60,000 nt of DNA from Phoronis australis (taxonomy: Eukaryota; Phoronida; Phoronidae), in the NCBI GenBank assembly GCA_002633005.1, contig NMRA01000129.1, forward strand, positions 629,108-689,107, written 5' to 3'. This document shows positions 12,001 through 27,000 of this stretch, in pieces (position 1 is the first letter of the stretch; each line of letters opens with the position of its first letter). Both the position numbers and the translations under genes were made by a program. The notes under the pieces are model-generated. The model had not been told where the DNA came from and ran no database searches. It worked only from the letters and a program-made list of their open reading frames with translations.

Positions 12001-15000
12001 TCAGTCTTTATGCCTTCATAGTTTAATGACCCATCACTGTAATGCCAAAGGCCAAACGTTCCTATTCCTCTAACAAACAACCACTGACATTCTACGCATC
12101 AATAACAAACATTGCTATCACACTACAAATCATAGATCAAGCTCCACTGTAACTCCTAAATCATCAATCACTGTGCACTGAAAAGACAGAAATTTCAACT
12201 ATTCTCATGAATGATGAGACTCATACTGCTGGTCCAGTTGCTTGTGCGGATGTGAAGTTTCCAACTCTTCATGGACGAGACATTAACAGTCCTTCACAGT
12301 TTACTCCCCAGTCATTGTTGGTGCATTGGAGGACTAAATACTTACATGACTTCAATGAGTAAACAGTTCTTTGACACCAGACCATGGTTTATAATGGCCT
12401 TCAAGACATACGTTCTGAAGATAACTTGAATTGAAACTTGACCCAATGCTTACCCTTTGTAATGCTCCAGCATAGTCTTCAGAAGTTTAAAGACTAAATC
12501 ATAATATACATTCAGCTTAAAGTTGGTTGCTTGACCTCTGCAAATAACAGAATTAAGACTGCATGTATGTAGACAGCTGAATGTTAAAGTCACATAGCAA
12601 CAAAGTCATGGTCAAATGTGCCACATTCAAACTAGAACAAACTGAGATTGCAGTGGAGAAACTACAGCACATATCAAAAGTATTCAGACAGAATGACCCG
12701 AAATTTCTGTCATGGTGACTGTTTGGAAGGTATATTGTCATGGCAACTGGAAGGTATATTGTCATAGTGACTGTTTGGAAGGTATATTGTCATGGTGACT
12801 GGAAGGTATATTGTCATGGTGACTGTTTGGAAGGTACATTGTCATGGTGACTGTTTGGAAGGTACATTGTCATGGTGACTGTTTGGAAGATATATTCATT
12901 GCCAGAGTAGCCTTCCCTCATGAACAGAAAACCAAGACTAGAGATTTTTCCTGGGCCCTTTTCGCCACTTCCTCTGTTGCGCTTAGTAAATACACATCAG
13001 GGGACAGTAAGGAATAATATGATTCCAATACAACCAAGGATTTGTATGCTCAGTAAAGGTAACACTAAAGACTGTTACTTTACACTTGACTAGACAAACC
13101 CATGTGACAAAATGCATACTTTATAAAACTGATCTCTGTCTTGAAGCCATCGCTGGCACTTTGTCGTGTGACCACGTCCAACCACAAGCAGACGTGTTCA
13201 GGATCAACCAGCCGACGGTATCCAACAGCCACACTAAACATGTCTTTCCAACTGATGTTCTTCCAACTTTTGTTACCTGCAATAAGTACAGCTTCACATG
13301 CTTCATTCTGCTTAGTAGTGAGATTTTAGTGCAAAAAGCCATTAATTTTGTCTAAAAATTCATTTCATTGTTTGATACTTATCCCACTGTTTTCCTAGAT
13401 TGGAATGCAGCATGATAGTAATGGATGCCAATCATTTCCTTAGGACCAACAGGGTTGGTGCAGGGTTGGTGCAGGATTGGTGCAGGGTTGGTGCAGGGTT
13501 GGTGCAGGGCTGGTGCAGGGTCAGGTTTGGCAGAGAGAACCCCTTCCCGTGAGGATATTTGTGTCATTACATTCCAGAGATCTTCTTGAAGAGATGTCAG
13601 TTGACTTGAGCTGCACATTCTCTCAGAAGATGTCTTTTTCAGGTCTCTGCTGTCGCATTTATTGTTCATAGCAGGACGACCAGATTTTAGTGCACAGGGA
13701 AAACACGGCTTATCTAATACTTAGCCACCATAATGTGTCACCAGGAATTTCAAAGTTCAAATGGCACAGAATGCACAATGTGCCTAGTTAAACAAGGTAC
13801 TCCTACGACCTGATGACTTTTGCGGTGTATCGAGATGCTTTGGCCACAAGGTTGGGCTCACAGCACCGGTGATCTGATTATGACTCGAAGGGACCCCTCA
13901 GCATGAAGTTTTTCATGGTTTACGTTCTCAAATCTTTTTTCAAAAAGTTGGAAAGACTGCTAAACATGAATGATCTACCAGTTTGCTCAGGCAAATGATA
14001 AATTACCATTGAACACAAATTAGTGTTCTCCAACTCTTAACTTCAATCTTGCCAAAATTAGTTATTAACTCCCAACCATTGGTTACCCTACAAGTTTAAC
14101 CTTAACTAAGACTGATTACAGTCAAGTCCTCACCTTTCACCTTGTTATTACTTGTGGGGTTGAAGAAAGACTCCATTGCTTGTGCCACATGTATTGCTGC
14201 CAGTCCCATAGCCAGGTTTAACCGGCGGTTTGGCATGACTCCATCCACTGTAACCTGTGATAAAGTACCAAGCTGCTCCGCTTTACACACTAGAGTTTTC
14301 AGGTCAACAGACACATCTACTGCTCTTGTCACGTCACTGAAATGATTTGAACAATATACAAATGTATTAAACCATACTGTCACCAATGAGGCATGAAAAA
14401 TAAAGTATTGAAGTAGTAAGAATTTAGCTGGTCTCATTCATAAATTCTTGTGTCCAAGAAATTACGTCAACATAACTACATGAACATGATAATGCAACTA
14501 TGATCACTATTTTCTTTATTTTCAACAATAAACACAAATTCTCAGGTCCAATAAATTACACCTAGTATGTACATGAACTATAATGGATACAAAACATGAT
14601 GATGCGACTACGATCGTTATTTTCTTCAATCAACATAAATGGGTTAAAAATCTAACCCACGGTAACAAAGTCATTGTCCAGCCACCTTAAAAACCATTTA
14701 CTCATTTTGACTCAATTCTGCTCTTAACTCATGGAGGGATACGTAACGATGTAAACAGGTTTCAACAGTGGAGCCATATGTCAAATGGCTATGACACTTG
14801 GTTCAACACAACACTTGGCTCAACACAACACTTGGCTCAACACAACACTAGGCTCAACACAACACTTGGCTCAACACAACACTTGGCTCAACACAACACT
14901 TGGCTCAACACAACACTTGGCTCAACACAACACTTGGCTCAACACAACACTTACTTTATACTCGGCTGTAATCCCGGTTGTTCTCTGTAGCTATTCTACA

Positions 15001-18000
15001 ATAAAAAGAACAATAAATGAATTAAAGTGACAAGAAAACGTGTCAACAAATATTGCATAGGTTCACGTAAACTGATCATCGTGACAACATAACATTTTTA
15101 TGTAAAAGCCATTCACAATAATTTTGTTCTCCAGCATCATACACTTTCAATAACTTCTCATTACGTTTAGCCATGCTAATAAAATAACGCCAACATCAGA
15201 ATTGATGAATAAAAATTCATAAGAAAAATATTTACATGCTGGCACTTTATGGGCTAATATATAGCCATTTGTAACAGGGCCATTGCCCCTCTGTTCATTG
15301 CAAAAAAGTCTTCCACTCAGTCAAAACGTAATTCAATTTTGCATTTGGGGTTCATTGCAAAGTGCCCTTAGCTTGCCACTCATTTCAGCCTTCCCTAGCT
15401 GGTTGACAACAATTTGGTATTTGGTCTGATTTAATGCTAGGTGGACCATAAGTCATTATCACATTTTGGGGCCTGAAAACCAAAATATTGACTAGGCGTA
15501 AGTCAATCATTGTTTTACATCCACTAATTTATGTTAGGAGGCTATGTTTGGGCTTTCGATAGTATGTTGATCACTCATTCGATCGGTCAACTACCAAGTT
15601 TTACCCAAAATATTGGAGAGATTTTGAGAAAGCTTATAGATCATGCTTGGAATTGATAAAAGGACAATCAATTATATTTTGAGAAAGAAATCATATTTTG
15701 CAGACATTCAACAGTCCCTTTTAGTGCAGAATAATAAACGAAAACAACATTTGGCTATATCAATGTGATCACAAACTACGTGTTACCACACACAAGAGTG
15801 TGTTCTAGCTAAATGGCCATTACTGTGCTGACTTTTATGATGCAAACATCACATTATTTTTTAATTCTGCTTCCAATCCAACTGCTGGTTTTCTTCTTCA
15901 TAATTTTTGCACTGAACCATCTTCCAGTCACCTCACCTCTTTAAATATTGAAAGTAGAAACTCAATGTCTTCACCATCATCATTCATATTTCAATCTATT
16001 ACACATAAAATTTTGTGAACTTATGATTGAAGCTGGAAACAATTCCAAAAAGGTGGATTCATTTTTTAAAAAGAGATGTTGACTTTTTCAGAGTTCAAAT
16101 GCTGTTACCACAAGAGGTTAACAACACTTCTTGTGAATGCAGTAAGTCCAGCTGGTCATGTGGTCTTAGGGCAGGGACCAGAGGTCCACTCCCTCACATT
16201 TCACCAAAAACGGGGTCTGTCCACTATGCAATTTCAAAATTTGATGGAGTTGTAGCATTGGTAAAAGTTATCAAAAATATTAATTGGTCTTCTAATATCA
16301 GGGCTAAAAACCACTAGAGATTTGATAAAAAAATTGAAAGCGTGTTGCGAGATTGGTCAATTTTAGAGTTCAGTAGTCTCCAATAAAACTTAATAGTCAC
16401 ATGCCCTGCTCTCAGGTAGACCTGGTGCAACATACTGACAAACAGTCTGTCCCTGAACTCCTGCCTCTTCATATTCAAAATTGGCCAAGTTTAACAGACG
16501 TTGCACATAAAACTGAAAGGGAAATCTAACCACGTATCCACGTAACAACACAGAAGTATGAAAAAAATCTGCTTTCAGAGAAAAGTTCCAAGCAACTGTA
16601 CATCAGTATCACAGGTTAACTTTTTTTCAAACACAGTGACAATTTCAGTATTAGTAGCACTACGGTTCTTCAAAGAACTTTTGTAAGCTTACTGTGAACA
16701 TAAATCGCTCGCCCTTGGCCCAGGATTCAATGAACTCTCCTTTGAGGTCATTGTCTACGTTCAGAGACTTGACTGGCAAGTCCAAGTGAGCATGAAGGTA
16801 TCGGGAGTATTCTGCAAAGGAAAAGAATTCAGTTCACTAAAAAGTATTATAATACATGGTGGCTAGATCCTAATGCAAATTTAGTTTCGACTTAAGACAA
16901 TTTACCAGGATGTCAAGTCAGTTTCAATGAACTACATAATTTTTAATGTTCATCAAACTTTTGGATACTTTTGACAGCTTATCAAAAAACAAATATACAC
17001 CTCAAATTGCATATCATCACATTAACATGGAATGTCACTAAATTATTGTACAACAAAGAATTTCTAGAATAACTATTTACTATAATTTTACAAGTAAATT
17101 TCAAGGAAAACCACAAACTTAGTAAGCCTGGTACAGGCATTTTAAGAGTCGATCAAAAAGTCACCAGCACAGTGAGGGTTTCATAGGTACAAAATGCAGA
17201 CAACATTGGCTGGATATGACCTTAACAAGAAAAACCTACCAAAAGCTTTAAACATTTACTGATTATCTCAATTCCCTCATTCCATTCACACTACAAACCT
17301 TTAAGGTACTGTGCACTGACAAATTCTGATGTAGCCTGTATGATTGGAAGGTCATTTCCGTTGACAATCAACTGAAAAGAAATCACTAAAACTGTACTCA
17401 TTTCATACTGAAAGCATATATTAGTTTTCATAGTGCATGAATACTTGTATCCTTAACCAATGTACAAAACCTGTGTTATAACTAAAAACTGCCATAAGGA
17501 GTGTGACTGTAGTTGAAACTATACAAAACTTGATGCCTGTCAGATTGAAACAAATGTAAAATTTAGTGACAAAGTTTCAAACCATTAGGCAGGCAGAAAT
17601 GTCGATGGCAAAAACATAAACAGATTCAAAATTACCCATATAACACACTGAATCAGTGGGGAAAATGGACAGTATTATCTTCCTCAGTTTTTAAAAAATC
17701 TCAAAGTTCACCACGAAGAATTAGAGGCAGAAAGGTAAAATCACCACAAGGGGGCACAGCAGTAGTTGGATATGTTCGTAAGTCAGCATAAGCTGTGACC
17801 TTGGAAACAGGAACACACCTACCAAATTCCATGATGATCCATTGAAGAAGCTACCAAAAGTATGGAAGGTGCAAAACATAACAGCCACTGAGAAGCATAG
17901 AGCATAACAGAAGTTAAATTCATCCAAGACTCCATGGTCTCCTCCCTAGAAACACATCAGTCTAATTTCTCGACGATCTTAAGCTGAGTTCGGTAGATGT

Positions 18001-21000
18001 TGAAGCAGGCACAAAAACCTGCCAATAGGGAGCATAGCCTGAAAATCAACATCTGCCTTGCTCCTGTTATTAGGACCATATCACTCGAATTTCATGATGA
18101 TCCTTCAGCAAACTCAGTAGATATTGAAGTAGGCCCAAAAGCTACTGCAAGTGCCACTAGGGAGCGTAGCGATCTGTAAGAAAATCAATGTCAGCCATGC
18201 TCTTGTTAATAGGAACAAATGTCATGACAATTCTTCACTGAACACCAGAGATATGAGCTGAGGCAGGCGCAAAAAGGCCACTAGAGGGCACAGCAGCACA
18301 TAATCCATTTGACAAATTTCATGACGATCCTTCACACCATTTGACAGATATGGACACCAAAATTATAAAAATTGCCACTAAGGGGTGCAGCAATAATTGG
18401 CTGACCCTGAAAATTTATGGGTAGCATCATCCCTTTGATAGGCAAAAATCAGTTGAATTTCACAAAGATCCAGTGAGTGACTTAGTAGATATAGAGGCAA
18501 ACATGGAAGCTCAAATTTGCCATTATGTTGCACCACAGTACTCAGATCTGTCCAAAAGTCATCATCTATCCTCAGCTTCCTAGGGGCACACCTGCTAATT
18601 TTCACAGAAACCCTACATGGGGTTTTATTAGGAGATACAGCAGCTGACACTGGATGCCCAAACAGAGATGATGACGATAGGTACCCACATATCAAATTGC
18701 GGGGCATAAAGATATAGTTTTCCAAATATGCAGTCTGGGGCTTATTGTCACATATTCCTAGTATATCCAGGCAGCTCACATGGCAGTGTACATAGATATC
18801 AGCCATCAAAGGCCTTTTTTAAATCATTGCAGGTCTTCAATTTGTTTTTGATGGCCAATTTTTCCTTTGTTCAAAGGAGACCCAAAAATCTGAGATAAAG
18901 ACCCCTCCACCATCGAGCATAAAATAAGTGAAAATTTTCATGTGAATGGACCCAAGTGCTAAAGAGAAATCAATGTTCAAAACACTAAAAGAGATGAAAA
19001 TTGAAAGGCCAACAAAAATTTGCTACCTAATTGAAATCAACTGAAGTCATCCTAGTTAGCAATTTGGACACTTGACGCATAAATAATGCGTTTAAAAATT
19101 GTTATGAGAGGTAACTATGACAAATATAGACATAACTTTATACAATATGTTGATATTGTATTTTTGGGAGAAAATCTCAGAATTTGATATTAGTCATTTA
19201 ACTTAACTGGATGCCAAAGGTTTCAAGCAAAATCTGCTGGAGTAAACACTTTTCTATTTTGTATCCATGTATAGTTAAACAGTTTACCAAAATTGGTTTC
19301 TTTTTAAACAAACCTTCTGACAATATGACCCATAAACATTTATTAGAAGATTCAAAAAATATCAAAAGCACAGATTAATAACTTATACCATATGATAACA
19401 CATGCAACAATACCCATTCATACAAAGTTTTAAATCCAACATCAGACAAAGCGAGACAGCACTGCAGAAAAAGAAAACAGCAGATTATCTGAATACTTCT
19501 TGGTCACTAGGGGTCAGCAGTGATACTTTGTTATTTATTCTTGACAAGAAAATCCTAACTTTACCTTAGTAAAGGCCTTGATCCCTGGATAGAACTGGCC
19601 CATTGCAGTATACGACAAACCCTCCATATACCGGCATACATGATTGTTTGGTTCCAGTGACAAACACACCTAAAAAGACAACATTGCCGGTGACATTTTT
19701 GACGTTGGCTTTGCTAAAAATGCAAACCACCCAAGGACTGTTCCGTCACATAAAACATGCCCGAGACACCTTACATAACAGAAATAGTGTTTATGTACAT
19801 AATTCAACATTCCAATCACTTCAGTAGTAGCCATTTTGCTATTACACGCTATTAAGGCCACAAAACGCGTGACCTTGTTTGAACTCACAGAATTCTCCTT
19901 ATAGAACGCCTCCCAAATGTCTTAGAAATACTTCACATTTAAAACTGTTCCCTAACCCACCACACGTTTCTACATTCCATTTCACTCGTCAGATCCAGCG
20001 GCCATGTTTAGATATCATTGTACTCATCACGACTAGGTCATGCAGGTCATGCAACATACGTAACAAACCATCAAACATCCACACTTGCTCACCTGTGAGT
20101 CTTGCAAAGCTAAACTCAGGAGGCCCGAGTTGTAGTACATTGTCGCACGCAACTGACGTCCAAAAATGTGGGCCGGGTCTATTGTCAGTGACTTGTTGAA
20201 GAGTTCTCTGGCCTTCTTCAGATCTCCAAGTTCTCTGTAGAAGCGACAAAAGGTTGAGGCGTAGCAGGTGTAAGTTAGTTGCCTGGTCACAGTTTATAAT
20301 TGCTCAATAGCTCATAACTGTGATCAGAATGTACAACTGTGTTAAAGATTGTAGGGACTAGGACATCGTTCATTTCATCAAAGCACTAATCTTAGAGTGA
20401 TAATTTTGTGAAGCCTTCAAAAAAATTGTCACAGACCTCAAAGTGCAATTCATCATTTTACAGACCATGGAAAATGAAACATAAAATGTCCAGTCATCAT
20501 GTGGCAAGATGGCCTGATATCCCATAAATCTCTACTCTGGAATGCATGCATATCAGGTTTCAACTATCCGTAAAAGGGTCTGTGAAAAGTATATGATGTG
20601 AATTAAACAGTTAATAATAAAAATGGACCTGTCAGCAATAGATAGTGGAGCATAAAATTTTATAAGAGTTCAGCATTTCCTACAGGAATGAAACTGACTA
20701 CTCGTTACCAATAAAGCAAACATACTCTCTATACACACAGACATGGTCACCACACACAAGTTGGAGATCAGCAGTACTGGAACAAATGTTAGCTCACTTC
20801 CATAATGAAGAGTAATGACTAGCCCAACTTAAGCTAAATGGAAAAAACCTTGAATGCGTTGTTCAATTAGTATTACACTCAACGGAACATGATCAAAATA
20901 CCACATTGTGGATGCACAACTTTAGGATTAAGTTAAACTTACTTATAACTTTGGCTGATACTGAATAAGGCCTCAACGTTGTTCGGATTTAAATTTAGCA

Positions 21001-24000
21001 CATCCTGGAAGACTTCAATGGCATTCTGAAAACAATACCTTTCTGAGAAATGACAGCAATTTATCATACCCAACTCAGAGTGAAATATCAATTTCATCAA
21101 ACGAATGCTAAATTTCCCAATCTAACACAGTCCATTGTTTTTGTAAATAAAATACATCACCTGAATAATGCATTTGGACTCTGTTTGTCATAAACTGGTT
21201 TTTATCATACAAGGCAGTGTATGAAAGCACACACCCTTCATTAAGTTGTACAGTAAACATGAACGCTGGTCTGGGATTCTACACGACACAAACAGAATGC
21301 TCTTAGAAAAATGGATACTTCCAACACGTCAATCAACAAAATAATTCCAGCCAATCAGGTCACTGTTAGATGTAAACTAAAAGAAGTGCATTTATCTTTA
21401 TCCCACAAGCATTGGTTGTGAAGGAAAGTGTTACAGCGGTTTTATGATGCACTTGGAACACTTGCATAATGACAAACAGAGAATGATACGAGGAAATGTG
21501 TTTGTTACTGATCCTGAATAGCATGAAATAGACTTCACGATTAGATGAATAATCAAATGCACCTGGATAAATCATAGACTATTGTCGATTACGCAAGGGC
21601 ATGAACACAAAATGAAAGAAATTGACATTCCAAAGTGTTTCTTCAACTGTAATAATATTTTTTGTTTCATTTTTAACATAGTAAAATCTTACCAATTTTA
21701 GACGCACTATGGTGGATAAGTGAAATTTTATTTTATTTTATATAGAATCTTCCTTTCATTTCACAGAAAATATGTAGCATCAAAGTTTCAACATTCCTTC
21801 AGTTCTACATCATGGCTACCAACACACAATATTTTACAAAATTCAGGGCAGTCACAACAGTTAGAAGCCTTAAATTTGAAAACCAAGATAAGTTTAATTT
21901 GGCCATTATTTTTGTTTGAAATTGGTGAGAATTTTAGAACTATGAAAATGTGGATAGCAACATCACTTACAGAAATGTCAACCAAGACACTTAACACCAC
22001 CTTTGGACACAAATTAAAACTCATACTTGCTAACTGTCCCGGATTTGGCAGGACCGTCCAACCTTTTGAATATTTGTCCCGCCACAACAATAGAATGTCC
22101 TCTTTTTGACACAAGCAATGAAATTACCACATCTTTTTGTGGTTTTCCACGACTTACCCCTATTTCTCCATTCCATATCACATGCATGAGCAGAAATATA
22201 TAAACATTCCATCAGAATGTTTCTGGGTGTTGCGGCTGTCATTTGCCTCTTGTAGTATTGCCTAGATCCGCATGTGCAACTTGGTCATTTTCAAATGTTG
22301 CCAGCCATGTGAAACATTTAAATGCAGTCAAATTGTATGGAGTTGTGGAAGTAGTTTTTCCAAACAATATTTGTGCAGTGAAATAGCTTACCAGAGCACA
22401 AGCATTATATGAACCAAATACTGCACCCAGTGTTTGTTTGAATTGATCAGACAACCACATGAATAAAGATTCGTATATTGGTAAAGATTGGTATATTGGT
22501 AATGATTGGTAATGATTGGTAATGATTGTTATGTCAACAGGCTGGCGTAATCTACAACTGGCTTGAAACACCTGACATCATGGATACACTGCTAAGTGCA
22601 ACAGTCTGTTTGCTTCCCAAGGACACATTCTGATAATGCTTCCTCCCATGGCAAAAGTTTTTGTGAAATAAGAACAAAACCTCATCATAGAGAATTTGTT
22701 GCAGTAGTATGCTTGCATTGAACGTCCGTCATATTTGTGTTGTGCTTGTGGGATTTCTCAACAGCAATTACTGTAGGTGTGTCCTAACAGCATTTGTCAG
22801 CGCTATCCCATGGTAATAACAAAATTCCCTACTTCTTTCTATTCCTAAGCTTGAGAGCAAAAGATGATGATTTCCTCAGTTCATAATTCAATAATAGAAT
22901 ACCTTTCCTGATGAAAGCTGTTTTAAAAGTCAAAAACACCACGATTACTTTCAGTGAATAGACAAAAAAATTTTCAATTGTTTCAAAATTGCAGACACAA
23001 CCCTTCATTTCAAGGAAAACAATTCAATGTCTGAAAGTTTTACCACAGCACCGTTATTAAAGATTGAATGCGTGAATGAGTGGGTAAAATCCAATAAATA
23101 ACCAAGTGTGGTATATACCCTAATCTTGCCACGGTACATCAAGGACAGTCCAAGACGATACAGTATACTTGGCTGTGGTGTCCTGGAGTTTTCTAATGAC
23201 TTCCTGAAATCTTCCTCCGCCTTCACATAGTTGCGCTGCAGGAAGTGAATCAGGCCCCAGTTGGCAAACAATCTATTGGACTTATTGATATGAAGGGCTT
23301 TCTCCAGGTCACGAGTTGCCTCCTCGTATTGTCCCAGTGGCAGCAGCACCTAATCTCAATAACAACAATATCAATAGTAACAATAATAACAATAACAATA
23401 ATAACAATAATTACAACTGTTACAATAACAACAGCAGTAATAACAGTAATAACAACAACAACATTAACAACAATACTAATAACAACGATAACAATGACAA
23501 TAATAACTACAAAATACGATAATAAGACATTGATGACAGAAAGTCGTATAGGTGAACACTTACTGTTTCTAATGAATAAGCCAAGATTTCTTGATGTTGC
23601 CAGTGTCACAGTGCCAGCCACTACTGACCACACATCTGCCTTTTCACACACTCATTTCCACCCACTTACCTCTGCCCTTCTCTCGTACGTTTCTGCGTGG
23701 TCCTCATCAATCTTAACAGCTGTGGCATAGTCCTGCAGGGCCAGCTGAGCATTATTTCCAGTGTGTAGACCCCGCCGGACATAAGCGAGGGCACGGCCGT
23801 GATACGCCGCCAGAGTGTTAGGATAGTCCTGAACATGACAAATAGGTGCAAACATTACAACAATCATAGTCAACAGCTAAATATAATTATCTAACTTTAA
23901 CAAATATTCCAAATCAAATCAAGTAAGAATAGATATTAAGCCATGCATTTCAATTCTCCGTGCATATTGTAACGTAAAAACTCATAATAACAATGTCTTT

Positions 24001-27000
24001 ATCATTTCTTTTGTGGCTGTAAATTACCAAATCAAATGTATTAGCTTTAATAGAGATGCAAAACAGCATTCATTAAAGGTTGAAGTATCACATACAGCAA
24101 TGGTATAATGTAAACATCTGAAGCCCATTTAAATGACTTGAAACAACAGGAGTTACCGAAAATAAGTACAATGTCTCAGTCTCAATCAGTGGAAGAAAAA
24201 ATGACCAGAGCCTGAGACCACCAAACTTTACTTGAGAGCTGATTCCGAAACTGATCAATCACATCACACAAAGTTTAAAAGTTTACGGTTGGTCAATTTT
24301 AGAGTAATCTCAAATGAAATTGAATGGTCTTGGACCCAGGGCGGCGTCATGCTAAAGGCTAGATTGAAAATAATCGAGGCAAGCCAATCAAACCTTGATA
24401 ATTTCTGTGAACTGGGCAATAGCATTGTGCAATTTCCCCACATTCAGCAGCACTGTGCCTAGAGCTGTAACAAAGAGAAGACACCAGAATGTTACAAGTA
24501 GAATCAAAATGGCTTATAATCCCCTAAGCCATTACAACCAGAACAACTGAACTACTTCAACTTTTCTGATCCATTACCAGAAAAATACATGCTTTTGAAC
24601 AATATCTTGAAATAAATAATTGCAGATAATCATTGAACAGACAAGTTTAATCAACAAAATCAATACAATTGAAGTTAAAGTAACTATGAATTGCCATCTT
24701 GTTCCCCAAAATGCTAAATTTGAGTTCTAGGCCATATTGTTATCTACTGTCCATATCTATATTCATCAAATCAATATCAAAAATTAATTGCAGTCGGGAT
24801 AATTGAGTTGAACACTTGTTAAATAATGAGATTTATGGCACTCTGACATAAATCCTATTATTTGGGCAAATACCATTATGGAGCCCTTCATGCTTCATAT
24901 CCAACTGCTGGTTAGTTCCTACCAAGTCCGACGGTTGCGCTGTTTGTTCTTTCTCTCCAGCTTCCTGTTGGCCCAGCCTCAAGCAACAGTACATTCACTC
25001 GTAAGTTTTCCTAATTAGACAAGTTTATAACTAGTAGACTCCTTCCCGTTCGTCGTTAATTGTCCTGGACAAACGATACTTCCCTTATTTATTATTTGTA
25101 GCCACAGATGGCTTTTCTAACGGCCGATTTCTTTCGATTTTAATGATCCCTCAAACCCAAGCCAATTCCTCGCCATTTCACCACTTCCCTGGGTATAAGT
25201 GGGATATCGTGTGACAATCGCCGTCTGCTTTGGGGATGAGACCCGGCGGCGAGGTACAAAGGTTATCAACGGGGCTGGTAGGACAGGGGCTAGTCAACGC
25301 GTAGCCCCTCGGTTGGCCGGTTGGGGGCTAGAATACTTCTCCTCGCTTTCTGTACCATTTCGTCTGGCCAAATCCGGCCACTGATTTTGAGTTTAACCTC
25401 GTCAAAAATACATTCCACACTTAAAACTATCACTTAAAAAGCGGTTCATTTCTTCATGGATCCATTTATTTTACTTCTATACATATCTTCGATGAAGCTT
25501 AGTTATGAGATTGGGGTGATTTTGCCGAAGAATTTCAACTCCACTTTTTTGGTTCCCGTTGACTTTTTCACCGCGCGCGCCATAACCGAAAGTATGTCCA
25601 CTGAGTCACGCGCGTTAGGCAAAGGCTAGCGCGTGACAGAGGGAAGCGCGTGACGATAGTGCGTGACACTAGCTATTTTAAGCCTTGAACAAGGAGTGAA
25701 GCACAGTTGGGGTCTGGATACCCATGTAGAACGAGCTTGAATGCCAGCGGTTTGACAAGTGTGTGACCTCGGCTCCAGACGTACTTATGGTTTGGGTACA
25801 TGGCGGATACTGGAATTACATAACACTAGAGTTGGTACTATTCCAACAGGACTGGAGGTATTATGGATGTAAACAGATGGGATTTACAATGGTTAAGACC
25901 TAGATGGGAATCTATCCCATATCGCCCTGAAGCCTGGTGCGGTAAAGCTCGAAAGTGCCGCGTCTAACACATGGAAGTGTCCTCATATAGCGCGCAACCA
26001 CTTTGGTGGGTAAAATAATAGTAATGAAATTTAGGTACTAAGTAAAACAAAACAATAATAAAAAGTAATAATAAAAAAACAAAAAGTAATAATAATAAAA
26101 AATAATAACAAAAATAATAATAAAAAAGTCAAAAATAATTATAATAATAAATAATAATAATAATAAAAAAAAAAAACCTTTGGATGTCACTGTTGACATT
26201 TTATTCGACTTTCCATGAAAGATACGGAGATACTGTACTCACCCTTGGAAATGTTGTTTGTTAGGCCTTTTCAAGTACTTCGTCACCGGCCCTAACCCTA
26301 CCATGTTTATCTACGCTTTTGATCGGCATACTTCCTTCTGAACAACACTTAAAAAAGATGTATACTTTACAGACGCACGAAAAAAAATCAATAAAAAAAA
26401 ATTAAAAACCAACATGTAATACAACTAATAAACAAACTAAAACGTACACTAAAACTTTCCTACAAATTAAATAAATAATAATTGAAAAATAAACTAATAA
26501 AATAAAAGTAACAACAAAATGCGTTAAACATTTTAAAACACTCGTGTCAATTGCTATCACATAATACTTCACATTTCGTTCTCTCGGCATAATTTACACC
26601 TATTCCAACCGCGCTTAAGTTACGGTAATGCGTCAACTTTTCTTTTCGCCTAGCATCGTGGTCGGGTATTTCCCACCAAGACGATTTTCGAATAGTCGGC
26701 TACTGTAGTGGCAGATAGGCGGACGTTACGATCGATGAGATCACGTCTCACATGCCTGCTAAGTTGTCCACTGCCCAGGCGCGTATAGCTTAGTCGTACG
26801 AAATCTGCGCTCGAGTGCCTCCAGAGCGAGGGCATGACCGGCTCTAGCTGTTTCTTTTAATTTTACGATTTTCGTATATACTAGTTCATTTCGGTGTAAT
26901 TAGGTCTAAGCCAGTCACTCTAACAGTTGTCCTTATCCGCGGAAGTAGGGTCGTTTTCATCTGCAACCCAGGATCCACTACACCCGGGCTATTAGTAGGC

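Noticed and set aside
13121-13342. 73-residue minus-strand frame over TTC13 exon 13
   Set aside because: Frame shadow; the frame continuing exon 12 gives the family motif WKDMFSVAV.
23245-23730. Ile/Thr/Val-rich and Asn-rich frames
   Set aside because: Produced by the (AAC/AAT)n microsatellite and antisense to TTC13 exons 4-5.
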